Source: CAYMPH01 sp964529415
GTDB taxonomy: Bacteria; Spirochaetota; UBA4802; UBA5550
Length of the DNA stretch: 64,000 nucleotides
NCBI GenBank assembly: GCA_964529415.1
Contig: CAZGWD010000013.1
Coordinates: forward strand, 29,466-93,465
Direction: 5' to 3'
Of this stretch, positions 8,266-16,456 are shown one piece after another. Made by a program: the position numbers and the translations under genes. Position 1 is the first letter of the stretch, and each line of letters starts with the position of its first letter. A model generated the notes under the pieces. That model searched no databases, was not told where the DNA came from, and saw nothing but the letters and a program-made list of their open reading frames with translations.

Positions 8266-9256
8266 AATAAAAGAAGCTCTATTCTATGAAAAAAACGGCA
8301 GTGACGTTAAATGCCTGCTCTGCCCGCATAACTGTAAAGTACTGCCTGGAAAATCCGGTATATGCGGCGTAAGATCAAACCATGACGGAATTCTTAAAAC
8401 AGAAATCTATGGCATGGTAACCGGATCCTCTCTTGACCCTATTGAAAAAAAACCTTTGTATCATTTTTATCCCGGGAGCAGTATATTTTCTATAGGCACA
8501 AGGGGCTGCAATATGAAATGCCCCTACTGCCAGAACTGGCACATATCTCAGAACCTGAAAGCCCGCGCATCATACTATTCGCCGCAGCAGATTGTAGAGG
8601 CTGCATTAAATTCCAATTCAATAGGAATCGCATATACATATTCAGAGCCTGTTATATGGATCGAATATGTACTGGATGCTTCAAGGCTCGCTGCAGCAAA
8701 GGGGCTGAAAAATGTCCTTGTAACAAACGGATATATCAATAAAGAACCGCTTGATGAATTGCTGAAAACAACACATGCAATGAATATAGATCTTAAAACA
8801 TTTAAAGAAGATACGTATAAAAAAATCCACAAAGCCGGTCTGGCTGATATCAAGGCATCAATTGAAACTGCTTTCAGCAAAGGCTGCCATATCGAAATTA
8901 CCACCCTTATAGTTACAGGCGTTAATGATGATATGGACGAGATGATGGCTATAGCAGATTATATTGCATCAATCGATAAAAATATTCCCTGGCATATATC
9001 ACGGTACTATCCGAATTATAAATACGATAAGCCTGAAACCAGTTTGGATTTTTTACTTGGTGTTTACAAGGCCGCATCGGGTAAACTGAATTTTGTTTAT
9101 ACAGGAAATATACCTTATAATGCATCAGGATCGGATACGGTTTGTTCTTCATGCGGAAATGTTTTGATAAGGCGAAAAGGCTACAGTATAGAAATAAAAG
9201 GGATGAAGAATAATAAGTGCGGAAAGTGCGGACACGATGCAGAAATAATAATCTAA
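8246..9256 (+). CDS. amrS: AmmeMemoRadiSam-system radical SAM enzyme AmrS
   Basis: The radical SAM cluster motif is CNMKCPYC (three-residue then two-residue spacing) near residue 91. N-terminal cysteines (CLLCPHNC) and C-terminal CSSCG and CGKCG pairs complete the AmrS pattern. The 336-residue length is typical. AmrS is named for its genomic association with AMMECR1 and Memo proteins, and its reaction is not established in my knowledge. Neither partner is in this window. The start at 8246 overlaps the bactofilin gene, and an independent strong Shine-Dalgarno site is not obvious, so coupling is likely. Confidence 0.9.
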   Translation: MLKNQPEIKEALFYEKNGSDVKCLLCPHNCKVLPGKSGICGVRSNHDGILKTEIYGMVTGSSLDPIEKKPLYHFYPGSSIFSIGTRGCNMKCPYCQNWHISQNLKARASYYSPQQIVEAALNSNSIGIAYTYSEPVIWIEYVLDASRLAAAKGLKNVLVTNGYINKEPLDELLKTTHAMNIDLKTFKEDTYKKIHKAGLADIKASIETAFSKGCHIEITTLIVTGVNDDMDEMMAIADYIASIDKNIPWHISRYYPNYKYDKPETSLDFLLGVYKAASGKLNFVYTGNIPYNASGSDTVCSSCGNVLIRRKGYSIEIKGMKNNKCGKCGHDAEIII

Positions 9257-9293
9257 AATAAAAAAGCACTAATCTATTCGTTAAATGTTATAG

Positions 9294-10448
9294 TTATAAT
9301 TTTTTTATACAGATTATTGTGATGTCATCCTCCTGTATTGAGTAGTCGGTAAATTCATAATATGAGCTTAGAACATCAATTATAACAGAATTTGAACTGG
9401 TTTTGTCAGAGTTAAGCATGGCATTTATTAATCGTTCCTCTCCAAACATTTCAGTTTTATCACCTGACCAGGCTTCAGTTATACCATCAGAATACATCAG
9501 TAATATGTCGCCGCTTTCCATCGTGAATTTCGTATCAAGATATTCTGCATCTTTTAATACTCCGAGCATTGTACCTTTTGTTTTTACCCATGAAAATTTC
9601 CCTTGATCGGCGTGGTACAGCAAAGAGGGCGGATGACCCGCAGAGCTGTATGTTATTTCTCCGTTTCCCGCATTAATATCACAAGTTGCTGCAGTTGCGA
9701 GATAATAACTGTTTGATAGATTATTTGTCATGTCATTATTGACTCTTTGGATTATTTCAGATGGCCGCAGCAGTTCTTTCTGGAAAATCCGGAAAAGGCT
9801 TCTTATTTCATTACCTATATATGAAGTGGCAATACCATGGCCTGCGACATCACACACTATGAGGCGGGTGTTATTTTCCGAATATCTTATCCCGTCGAGG
9901 AAATCTCCGGATAGGTCTTCTGCAGGCAGCATTGAAAATGTTATATCAAAATTTTCAGTGCTTTTAAAATCAGGCAGAGATGACGCCTGTATTTCGCGGA
10001 CTTTGAAGATTTCTTTTTTATATCGATCCATCTCATGTCTTTCGTATTGTTTTAGTCTGTTGTATTCAACCGCTTTAAGAAGAGTTTTCTTAAACATCTG
10101 AGAGTCAATAGGTTTTATTATATAGTCAAAAACACCCAGCCTCAATGTATTTATTATTGCATTTGAGGTATCAACAACAGTCTGGACAAGTATCACAGGA
10201 TCTGCTGCAATTTCTTTTATGGCTGATATTAATTCATATCCGTCCATGTCCGGAAGAATCATATCTATTATAAAAATTGAATATTTATTTTTACGGATAA
10301 GCTCGATTGCGGGTTTTCCATCAGCTGCAGTATCTATCGGCAGACCAATTTCAATGCAGAGGTGTTCAATAAATTTTCTTGCTGTTGCTGAATCCTCTAT
10401 AATTAAAACAGGGTCAATTGTTTTTATATATCTATTAAGTTTATCCAT
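9294..10448 (-). CDS. response regulator with PP2C/SpoIIE phosphatase output
   Basis: Residues 13-125 are a receiver domain: acidic pocket E18/D19, phospho-acceptor D62 in IIDMILPDMDG, and K112 in YIIKPID. A short coiled linker (YNRLKQYERHEMDRYKKE) leads to a SpoIIE/RsbU-type PP2C domain (AEDLSGDFLDG, CDVAGHGIATS, EDDITIICI). It should dephosphorylate a STAS anti-anti-sigma protein when its receiver is phosphorylated. It is a 384-residue cytoplasmic protein encoded alone, convergent with amrS and divergent from pssA. No cognate kinase is adjacent. Candidate targets in the window are the STAS proteins at 6046, 46310 and 49596. Confidence 0.92.
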   Translation of the reverse strand: MDKLNRYIKTIDPVLIIEDSATARKFIEHLCIEIGLPIDTAADGKPAIELIRKNKYSIFIIDMILPDMDGYELISAIKEIAADPVILVQTVVDTSNAIINTLRLGVFDYIIKPIDSQMFKKTLLKAVEYNRLKQYERHEMDRYKKEIFKVREIQASSLPDFKSTENFDITFSMLPAEDLSGDFLDGIRYSENNTRLIVCDVAGHGIATSYIGNEIRSLFRIFQKELLRPSEIIQRVNNDMTNNLSNSYYLATAATCDINAGNGEITYSSAGHPPSLLYHADQGKFSWVKTKGTMLGVLKDAEYLDTKFTMESGDILLMYSDGITEAWSGDKTEMFGEERLINAMLNSDKTSSNSVIIDVLSSYYEFTDYSIQEDDITIICIKKL

Positions 10449-10793
10449 TCTGGTTATAAATTTATATAATTAAAAAAATGAAAGCATAATTTTATTAATA
10501 AAATGTTTCTAATAACATGCAGGTTTTTTTTAAATAAGTTATACTGACATTTGTTAAATTATTAAAATTTATTATAAAATTACAGTAAATAGGCATAAAG
10601 AAGAAGACATTAACATTATTAGACTAATATTCAACAAATAAACGGGTAAATCCTTAATTTCCAATAAAAAAATTTAAAATTCTTATAAATTCTTTAAAAA
10701 AACTTTATATGTTCATGCGTACATCTTTTTTTAATTGACATCTGGTAAAATTTAAAAAAAGATGTAGTTATATATTGAAAAACTGGAAATGAA
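10449..10793. other. AT-rich divergent intergenic region
   Basis: This 345-base gap separates the divergent PP2C gene and pssA. Apart from a 15-bp inverted repeat at 10720-10766, I see no gene, tRNA or riboswitch. It presumably holds both promoters, but no clear -35/-10 pair stands out. Confidence 0.5.
10720..10766. promoter_or_regulatory. perfect 15-bp inverted repeat upstream of pssA
   Basis: TACATCTTTTTTTAA (10720-10734) is the exact inverse of TTAAAAAAAGATGTA (10752-10766), with a 17-base loop. The loop begins with TTGACA (10735-10740), a perfect -35 consensus. It could be an operator or a bidirectional hairpin terminator, since both strands carry a T-run. It lies 28 bases before the pssA start. 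Confidence 0.5.
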
Positions 10794-11528
10794 ATGAAGA
10801 AACCCCGATCGATTATACCGAATTTATTTACAATGGCAAATATGCTTATCGGTTTTGTAGCTATAATTTTTGCAAGCAGAGGCGACTCGGTTTCACTTGC
10901 ATATGCCGGGATTATGATTTTTATCGCATCTTTTTTTGATCTTGCTGACGGCGCAATTGCCCGCGCTTTAAATGTCCAGAGTTCAATGGGAGTTCAGCTC
11001 GATTCTCTTGCTGATGCGATTTCATACGGCATAGCTCCGGGTATAATTGTATATCAGGCATTCCTTATTAAATTACCGGAAATAGGATGCGGCTTTAATT
11101 ACGGTATTTTAATTGCTTCAATTTATCCAACTTGTGCTGTTTACAGGCTTGCGCGGTTTAATTTATCAGAAAAAGCCAAGGGATTTAACGGACTGCCTTC
11201 ACCTGCTGCTGGAATATTTATTACCTCATTTGCTGCTTTATCTCCATTGAATCTTCCTGTTATAGGAGATATTGGCTATAATCTGCCAATTGAGGTATTT
11301 ATTGTAATTTATATTATAGTAAGTTTAATAATGGTAACCACAATCGATTACAGCAAAATTTTTAATGATGTAGTGAAAAAAGGTGTTGTTCCAATAATCG
11401 CAACAATAATCTTTATAGTTCTAATGCTGGTTTTCCTGAAAATGTGGGCTGTTCTTATAGTAACAGGAATTTATATTTTTGGTGGAGTCCTTATTCATCT
11501 GGTTAAGTTTTTTTTGAAAAAGAAATAG
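10794..11528 (+). CDS. pssA: CDP-diacylglycerol-serine O-phosphatidyltransferase
   Basis: PssA makes phosphatidylserine from CDP-diacylglycerol and serine in the inner membrane, the first step to phosphatidylethanolamine. The CDP-alcohol phosphotransferase signature is present as DLADGAIAR, followed by the downstream G and D...D pair in GVQLDSLADA. There are about seven hydrophobic segments over 244 residues, ending in a basic KFFLKKK tail. The short bacterial type II PssA length fits, and the N-terminus (RSIIPNLFTMANM) is typical. The phosphatidylserine decarboxylase gene is not beside it. moaC follows after 142 bases. Confidence 0.92.
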   Translation: MKKPRSIIPNLFTMANMLIGFVAIIFASRGDSVSLAYAGIMIFIASFFDLADGAIARALNVQSSMGVQLDSLADAISYGIAPGIIVYQAFLIKLPEIGCGFNYGILIASIYPTCAVYRLARFNLSEKAKGFNGLPSPAAGIFITSFAALSPLNLPVIGDIGYNLPIEVFIVIYIIVSLIMVTTIDYSKIFNDVVKKGVVPIIATIIFIVLMLVFLKMWAVLIVTGIYIFGGVLIHLVKFFLKKK

Positions 11529-11670
11529 CTTAACTCCTGTCTAAATTTCTTTTTATAATAATTCATTATTTCAGATGAATTACCTCCTTCAATTGTTTTT
11601 ATTCAAATAAACCAATCAATTTTCCATACTGCTTTATTCAGCATTTAAATTTTTTATCAGGAGAAAAAAA

Positions 11671-12150
11671 ATGGAATTTTCCCATTATTCAAAAGATGGA
11701 ACATCGGTAATGGTGGATGTTTCAGATAAAAAAATTACTTTCAGAACTGCAAAGGCATACGGTTTTGTTAAAATGAAACCGGATACGCTTGATCTTATTG
11801 AAAAAAATCTTCTTCCAAAAGGGAATCTTTTTGAAACTGCAAGAATAGCTGGGATTCTTGGTGCGAAAAAAAATTCTGAATTAATCCCCATGTGTCATCC
11901 TCTGAATATTTCCTATATTGGTGTTGATCTTAAAATGGATTATAAATTATGCGGTATCTCCATTTTTTCTGAAATCAGACTGGAGGGGAAAACCGGCGCT
12001 GAAATGGAAGCGCTTGCTGCTGTTTCCATTGCCGCTCTTACAGTTTATGACATGTGTAAGGCTGTTGATAAGGAAATGATTATTGAAAATATTAAATTAA
12101 TTGAAAAAACCGGAGGAAAATCAGACTATAAACTTGATAATCTTAATTAA
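11671..12150 (+). CDS. moaC: cyclic pyranopterin monophosphate synthase MoaC
   Basis: MoaC converts the MoaA product to cyclic pyranopterin monophosphate in molybdenum cofactor synthesis. The conserved block PMCHPLNISYIGV and the later VSIAALTVYDMCKAVDK segment, with catalytic Asp and Lys residues, are intact, as is the IEKTGGKSDY ending. It has 159 residues with AGGAG before the ATG. It appears monocistronic here, with no moaA, moaB or mobA nearby, so the rest of the pathway lies elsewhere. The organism therefore probably uses at least one molybdo- or tungstoenzyme. Confidence 0.95.
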   Translation: MEFSHYSKDGTSVMVDVSDKKITFRTAKAYGFVKMKPDTLDLIEKNLLPKGNLFETARIAGILGAKKNSELIPMCHPLNISYIGVDLKMDYKLCGISIFSEIRLEGKTGAEMEALAAVSIAALTVYDMCKAVDKEMIIENIKLIEKTGGKSDYKLDNLN

Positions 12151-12244
12151 TGTCGATTAATTTGAATTTCTTCGAAATTCGGTGTTATTCTGTCTTATAG
12201 CGATATAATTAGCTTTAATCATTTATAAACGCCTATAATTGATG

Positions 12245-12273
12245 TTGTTGATTTTATAAATCTGATATATTAT
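12245..12273 (+). promoter_or_regulatory. probable groESL promoter
   Basis: TTGTTG (12245-12250), 17 bases, then TATTAT (12268-12273) forms a sigma-70-like promoter. The -10 overlaps the left arm of the CIRCE palindrome, which would place the transcription start inside the operator, as expected for HrcA repression. Confidence 0.55.
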
Positions 12274-12320
12274 TATCTTGTTAGCACTCGCTTTAATGAG
12301 TGCTAACAAGATAATAATAT
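12267..12320. promoter_or_regulatory. extended CIRCE operator (HrcA site)
   Basis: TTAGCACTC (12281-12289) and GAGTGCTAA (12298-12306) are the exact CIRCE half-sites. The spacer is eight bases rather than the usual nine. The symmetry continues outward through TATTATCTTG and its inverse to arms of 23 bases, 12267-12289 and 12298-12320. It lies about 90 bases before groES. The hrcA gene is not in the window. Confidence 0.95.
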
Positions 12321-12407
12321 TTCGTGATATATTTTAAAAATGAGATTTAAATCACGTAAAAACATCTATTTATGTTTAAAATAATCAAAAAATTTTAGGA
12401 GGCTAAA

Positions 12408-12695
12408 GTGGCAATTAAACCAATTGGAGATCGTCTGCTTGTTGAAGTTCTTGAAGCAGAAGTAGAAAAAGTCGGTTCGATTTATGTACCTGATACAGCT
12501 AAAGAAAAACCCAATCAGGGTAAAGTAGCAGCTGTTGGTGAAGGCAGAAGAGGAGAAAATGACAAGCTGATTCCTTTAACTGTTAAAAAAGGCGACAAAA
12601 TTCTTTATGGAAAGTATTCAGGAACAGAGATTGAATATGAAGGTAAAAAATATCTGATTATTCAGGAAAGTGAAGTTCTTGCTGTGATTGAATAA
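12408..12695 (+). CDS. groES: co-chaperonin GroES
   Basis: GroES caps the GroEL ring during ATP-driven folding. The start is GTG, with AGGAGG eight bases upstream. The sequence opens with IKPIGDRLLVEV, keeps the mobile loop region (KVGSIYVPDTAKEKPNQG) and ends in YLIIQESEVLAVIE, all characteristic. At 95 residues it has the normal length. It is first in a two-gene operon 52 bases before groEL, under the CIRCE operator. Confidence 0.98.
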   Translation: MAIKPIGDRLLVEVLEAEVEKVGSIYVPDTAKEKPNQGKVAAVGEGRRGENDKLIPLTVKKGDKILYGKYSGTEIEYEGKKYLIIQESEVLAVIE

Positions 12696-12747
12696 TCCGG
12701 CAAAAATTAAAATTATTATTATTAAATATCATTAAAAGGGGAGAAAA

Positions 12748-14394
12748 ATGGCAAAAATTTTAAAATACAGTGATGATGCAAGAAGATCAATTTACGAAGG
12801 CGTAGTTAAGCTTGCTGATGCGGTACAGGCGACACTCGGACCTCGCGGAAGAAATGTAGTTATAGATAAAAAATTCGGTTCTCCGACTGTTACAAAAGAC
12901 GGAGTAACAGTTGCAAAAGAAATTGAGCTTGATGATCCATTCGAAAACATGGGAGCTCAAATGGTTAAGGAAGTGGCAACAAAAACAAACGATATAGCAG
13001 GTGACGGAACTACTACTGCTACAATACTTGCTGCTGCTATATTTAAGGAATCATTGAAAAATGTTACTGCCGGCGCTAATCCTATGGATCTAAAAAGAGG
13101 AATAGATAAAGGTGTTGAGGCTGCAGTAAACTATATAGCTTCATCAGCAAGAGAAATTAAAGATAAAAAAGAAATAGCCCAGGTTGCTTCAATTTCAGCA
13201 AACAATGATGAGACTATCGGCAATCTGATTGCTGATGCAATGGATAAAGTCGGCAAGGATGGAGTTATTACTGTTGAGGAAGCAAAATCTATAGATACTA
13301 CTCTTGAAGTTGTTGAAGGTATGCAGTTTGACAGAGGATATATATCTCCTTATATGGTAACAGATACTGAATCAATGGAAGCTGTATTTGAAAATCCATT
13401 CATTCTTATCCACGATAAAAAAATATCTTCAATGAAAGATCTTCTTCCTCTTCTTGAAAAAGTTGCTCAGGCAGGAAAACCTCTTGTTATAATTTCTGAG
13501 GAAGTTGAAGGAGAAGCTCTTGCTACTATAGTTGTAAATACTCTAAGAAAAACTATCAGCTGTGTAGCTGTAAAAGCTCCTGGATTCGGCGATAGAAGAA
13601 AAGCTATGCTTGAGGATATTGCTGTTTTAACAAGCGGACAGGTTGTTTCTGATGATCTTGGAATGAAACTTGAAAACACTACACTTGAAATGCTTGGAAA
13701 AGCCAAAAAAGTAATAGTAGATAAGGAAAATACAACTATTATCGAGGGAGCTGGAGCTCAGAAAGAAGTCCAGGCAAGAATTTCACAAATTCAGAAGCAG
13801 ATTGATGATTCAACATCAGATTATGATATTGAAAAACTTCAGGAAAGAAAAGCCAAGCTTGCAGGCGGAGTTGCTGTAATAAATGTCGGCGCTGCTACAG
13901 AGATTGAGCTGAAAGAGAAAAAAGCAAGAGTTGAGGACGCTTTATCTGCAACAAGATCAGCAGTTGAGGAAGGAATTGTACCAGGCGGCGGACTCACACT
14001 TATATATGCTCAGAAGGCCGTTTTATCAATGGCAAAAGATCTTGCAGGTGATGAAAAAATCGGCGCGATTATTATTGCAAAAGCTATGGAAGCTCCAATG
14101 AGAATGATTGCAAATAACGCAGGTCTTGAAGGATCAGTTATTGTTGAACAGGCTAAAACAGAAAAACCGGGTGTTGGTTTTAATGCAGCAAGTCTGGAAT
14201 GGGTTGATCTGATTAAAGCCGGAATTATTGATCCTGCAAAAGTTGTAAGGTCAGCTCTTCAGAATGCAGCATCTGTTTCTGGAATGCTCTGCACAACTGA
14301 AGTTCTTATTACAGATAAAAAAGAAGAAAGTTCATCTGCTCCGGCAATGCCAGGAATGGGCGGCGGAATGGGTGGAATGGGCGGAATGTACTAA
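12748..14394 (+). CDS. groEL: chaperonin GroEL
   Basis: This is the 548-residue ATP-dependent chaperonin. Nucleotide-binding motifs ATLGPRGRNVV and AGDGTTTATIL are intact, as are the apical domain and the EEGIVPGGG block. The C-terminus is the usual Gly-Met tail (GMGGMGGMY). A GGGGAG Shine-Dalgarno precedes the ATG. Codons are strongly biased to A/T endings, as expected for a highly expressed gene in an AT-rich genome, which makes it a useful reference for judging neighbouring genes. It is followed at once by a strong terminator. Confidence 0.99.
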   Translation: MAKILKYSDDARRSIYEGVVKLADAVQATLGPRGRNVVIDKKFGSPTVTKDGVTVAKEIELDDPFENMGAQMVKEVATKTNDIAGDGTTTATILAAAIFKESLKNVTAGANPMDLKRGIDKGVEAAVNYIASSAREIKDKKEIAQVASISANNDETIGNLIADAMDKVGKDGVITVEEAKSIDTTLEVVEGMQFDRGYISPYMVTDTESMEAVFENPFILIHDKKISSMKDLLPLLEKVAQAGKPLVIISEEVEGEALATIVVNTLRKTISCVAVKAPGFGDRRKAMLEDIAVLTSGQVVSDDLGMKLENTTLEMLGKAKKVIVDKENTTIIEGAGAQKEVQARISQIQKQIDDSTSDYDIEKLQERKAKLAGGVAVINVGAATEIELKEKKARVEDALSATRSAVEEGIVPGGGLTLIYAQKAVLSMAKDLAGDEKIGAIIIAKAMEAPMRMIANNAGLEGSVIVEQAKTEKPGVGFNAASLEWVDLIKAGIIDPAKVVRSALQNAASVSGMLCTTEVLITDKKEESSSAPAMPGMGGGMGGMGGMY

Positions 14395-14424
14395 GATTAA
14401 AAATTTAAAAAAAGAATTATTTCA

Positions 14425-14458
14425 AAAGAGGCGCCTGAAAGGGTGCCTCTTTTTTTTG
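14425..14458 (+). terminator. rho-independent terminator of groESL
   Basis: AAGAGGCGCC (14427-14436) pairs with GGGTGCCTCTT (14441-14451), with a four-base loop, and an eight-T run follows. It sits about 30 bases after the groEL stop. Confidence 0.9.
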
Positions 14459-14516
14459 TTCAGAAAATAGCGTCATTTTATATTTCAGCAAGTTCAGATA
14501 AAAACCGATTAGATAT

Positions 14517-15422
14517 ATGGGAAATCATTTTTTTATAGAGGGATTATTGTCTGAAGAAATTCAAATCCAAAACTCACTGCGCGATCAATTCGGTTTTGAG
14601 GAAATAATCCGGAATCAGGAGAATATTTATAAGCATGGTTCTTCTCTTGATTTAACTAATATTTCATTCATTGAACCATATTCAATGCTCTCCCTTCTGC
14701 TGATTGGACGGAATTTTCTAAGGCAAAAGGGTGAAAGGCTTAAGCTTGTAAATATTCCGTTAAATATACTTCAATATCTTGATAGAATGGATTTTAATAA
14801 AACCGGAATTTTTGAAATCAATGAAAAAATTCCGGATCAGATGCTTTTGAAAAGAAGTTCTCAAAGCAAAAGCATAATTGAAATAAAAGAAATTCCAAAT
14901 AAAGAAAGAGAAAGCGTTAAAGTGATATCAGAAGTAATAAAACTTTTCAGGAAACGGGCTTCATATATATTACGATTCTGGTTTGATGCAAATATAATAG
15001 ATTATTTTGTTACTGTGATCTCGGAATTATGCCAGAATATTTTTGAGCACAGTCTTGATTCAGGTTATATAACTCTTCAGAGTTATTCTAACGGCAGAAC
15101 GAATACAGTTCGCCTTGTTATTTCTGATTCAGGTATCGGTATAATTAAAAGTTTTGAAAAAACTGATGTTGAGTATTCAAGTTCAGCGGATCTGATCAAA
15201 AAGTCAATGACTACTCCCATATCGAGCAAGAGAAAAAACGGTTATGGTCTGTGTCAGGTTTATTCAATCATGGAAAAAATAAACGGTGATATATTTATAA
15301 GATCTGAAAATGCATCTGTAGCAATTTTATTCAGCAGAAATAAAAATACTCCACATGTGTTTGTAAAAGATGATCTGGATTATTTCAATGGAACGCAGAT
15401 TTCTCTTTCTCTAACAGCTTAA
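14517..15422 (+). CDS. HATPase-domain protein with N-terminal STAS-like region
   Basis: Residues ~40-95 resemble a STAS fold (LDLTNISFIEPYSMLSLLL). Residues ~130-275 are a GHKL/HATPase domain: N-box E170xxxN174xxxH178, G1 box D204SGIG, and G2 box NGYGL at 241-245. No dimerisation/phosphotransfer His domain is present, so it resembles an anti-sigma-type serine kinase rather than a two-component kinase. The next gene, 10 bases downstream, encodes a STAS-like protein, the typical partner. It is probably the first gene of a five-gene operon running to 18369. The Shine-Dalgarno is weak. Its target sigma factor or regulator is unknown. Confidence 0.7.
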   Translation: MGNHFFIEGLLSEEIQIQNSLRDQFGFEEIIRNQENIYKHGSSLDLTNISFIEPYSMLSLLLIGRNFLRQKGERLKLVNIPLNILQYLDRMDFNKTGIFEINEKIPDQMLLKRSSQSKSIIEIKEIPNKERESVKVISEVIKLFRKRASYILRFWFDANIIDYFVTVISELCQNIFEHSLDSGYITLQSYSNGRTNTVRLVISDSGIGIIKSFEKTDVEYSSSADLIKKSMTTPISSKRKNGYGLCQVYSIMEKINGDIFIRSENASVAILFSRNKNTPHVFVKDDLDYFNGTQISLSLTA

Positions 15423-15432
15423 AGGTAAATGG

Positions 15433-15981
15433 ATGATAATAACAATATTAAAAAAAGTAAAAGACTTAAAAATTTCTGCACCTGATCTTATTACAAGACC
15501 TTCAGGTAAAAAAGTTTTTGAAAGCGTAAAATCATCACTGGATATTATCTCGGAAAATGAGACTATTCTGATTGATTTTAAAGGTATTGGAGTTATTGAC
15601 TCTTCATTTATAGACGAATTCATTGTAAAGCTAATATTGGAATCAAAAAAAGAAGAAAAGCCGTTTTTTATTAAATTGAAAAATATATCCGATATTGCTG
15701 AAATTAATATTGACTCGGTATTTAAATCCTATTCTAATTACAACAAAGAGAGAATGGTTGTTATTACAGACGATATCAGAAAAAATAACAGTTTTTTTAT
15801 CGGTACTCTGGAAGAATTTGAAAAAAGTTTGCTGGCATTCTTAAGAGTAAATAAAAATGCCGGAGTTGATGAGCTCGCATCTAATCTCGAAAAATCAATA
15901 GATGAAACAGCATCAATTCTTGACAGGCTTTATGCAGAACGGTTAATAAAAAAAATTAAAGGATATTATTTCTTCATATAA
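15433..15981 (+). CDS. STAS-like protein (DUF4325 type) with C-terminal winged-helix-like region
   Basis: The N-terminal ~100 residues include LIDFKGIGVIDSSFIDEFI (46-64), close to the DUF4325 STAS-like motif with conserved Ser57/Ser58. Residues ~125-182 form three helices and a beta hairpin (NKNAGVDELASNLEKS, ETASILDRLYAERLIKKI), compatible with a winged-helix domain. A STAS switch fused to a possible DNA- or protein-binding module next to an HATPase kinase suggests a partner-switching pair, with this protein as substrate and effector. That is inference. It has 182 residues and no membrane segment. Confidence 0.6.
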   Translation: MIITILKKVKDLKISAPDLITRPSGKKVFESVKSSLDIISENETILIDFKGIGVIDSSFIDEFIVKLILESKKEEKPFFIKLKNISDIAEINIDSVFKSYSNYNKERMVVITDDIRKNNSFFIGTLEEFEKSLLAFLRVNKNAGVDELASNLEKSIDETASILDRLYAERLIKKIKGYYFFI

Positions 15982-15989
15982 ATAATTTT

Positions 15990-16451
15990 ATGAAACCTTT
16001 AGCCGCCAAACAAAAAACCGATGACAGTCTTTTTGGTCTTTTAGCCGCCTATAAAACATATGTAACATACTTAAGAGTGCTTGTTTCTAAAGAGGAAAAA
16101 AAAATAGTGGTCCAGATTACATCCAATCCCGGAAACTGGTTGAAGAATACGGATGACAGTTATAAAAATTTCAGAGCTATGAGAAGACTTGAAATCGGTG
16201 CATCAAAACTTTCTATAAAATATCTGCTTCCTGAGCATATATTGAAAATTATCGGTCCGACTTTAGGAATTGATATTCCTTTAAATTCAATTGCAATATT
16301 TAATAATATTGAACAGAATGGAATTCTATCCCTTGAGGCGCATATTAAATATGAAAGTAAGATACTGCATGCTTTAAACAGACTGCTAAAATCAAGCCCC
16401 CAGAAAAAATATGAAATTCTGGAGAAATGTATGGCTGAATCACAGGTATAA
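15990..16451 (+). CDS. unrecognised 153-aa cytoplasmic protein
   Basis: I recognise no family. It lies eight bases after the STAS-like gene and five bases before the next gene, so it belongs to the same operon. It is basic, mixed alpha/beta, and has no signal peptide, membrane helix or Cys cluster. The stretch IGPTLGIDIPLNSIAIFNN is hydrophobic but contains charged and polar breaks. No clear Shine-Dalgarno precedes the ATG, so translational coupling is likely. Length, codon use and position support a real gene. A role alongside the HATPase/STAS pair is only suggested by context. Confidence 0.55.
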   Translation: MKPLAAKQKTDDSLFGLLAAYKTYVTYLRVLVSKEEKKIVVQITSNPGNWLKNTDDSYKNFRAMRRLEIGASKLSIKYLLPEHILKIIGPTLGIDIPLNSIAIFNNIEQNGILSLEAHIKYESKILHALNRLLKSSPQKKYEILEKCMAESQV

Positions 16452-16456
16452 ATGAA

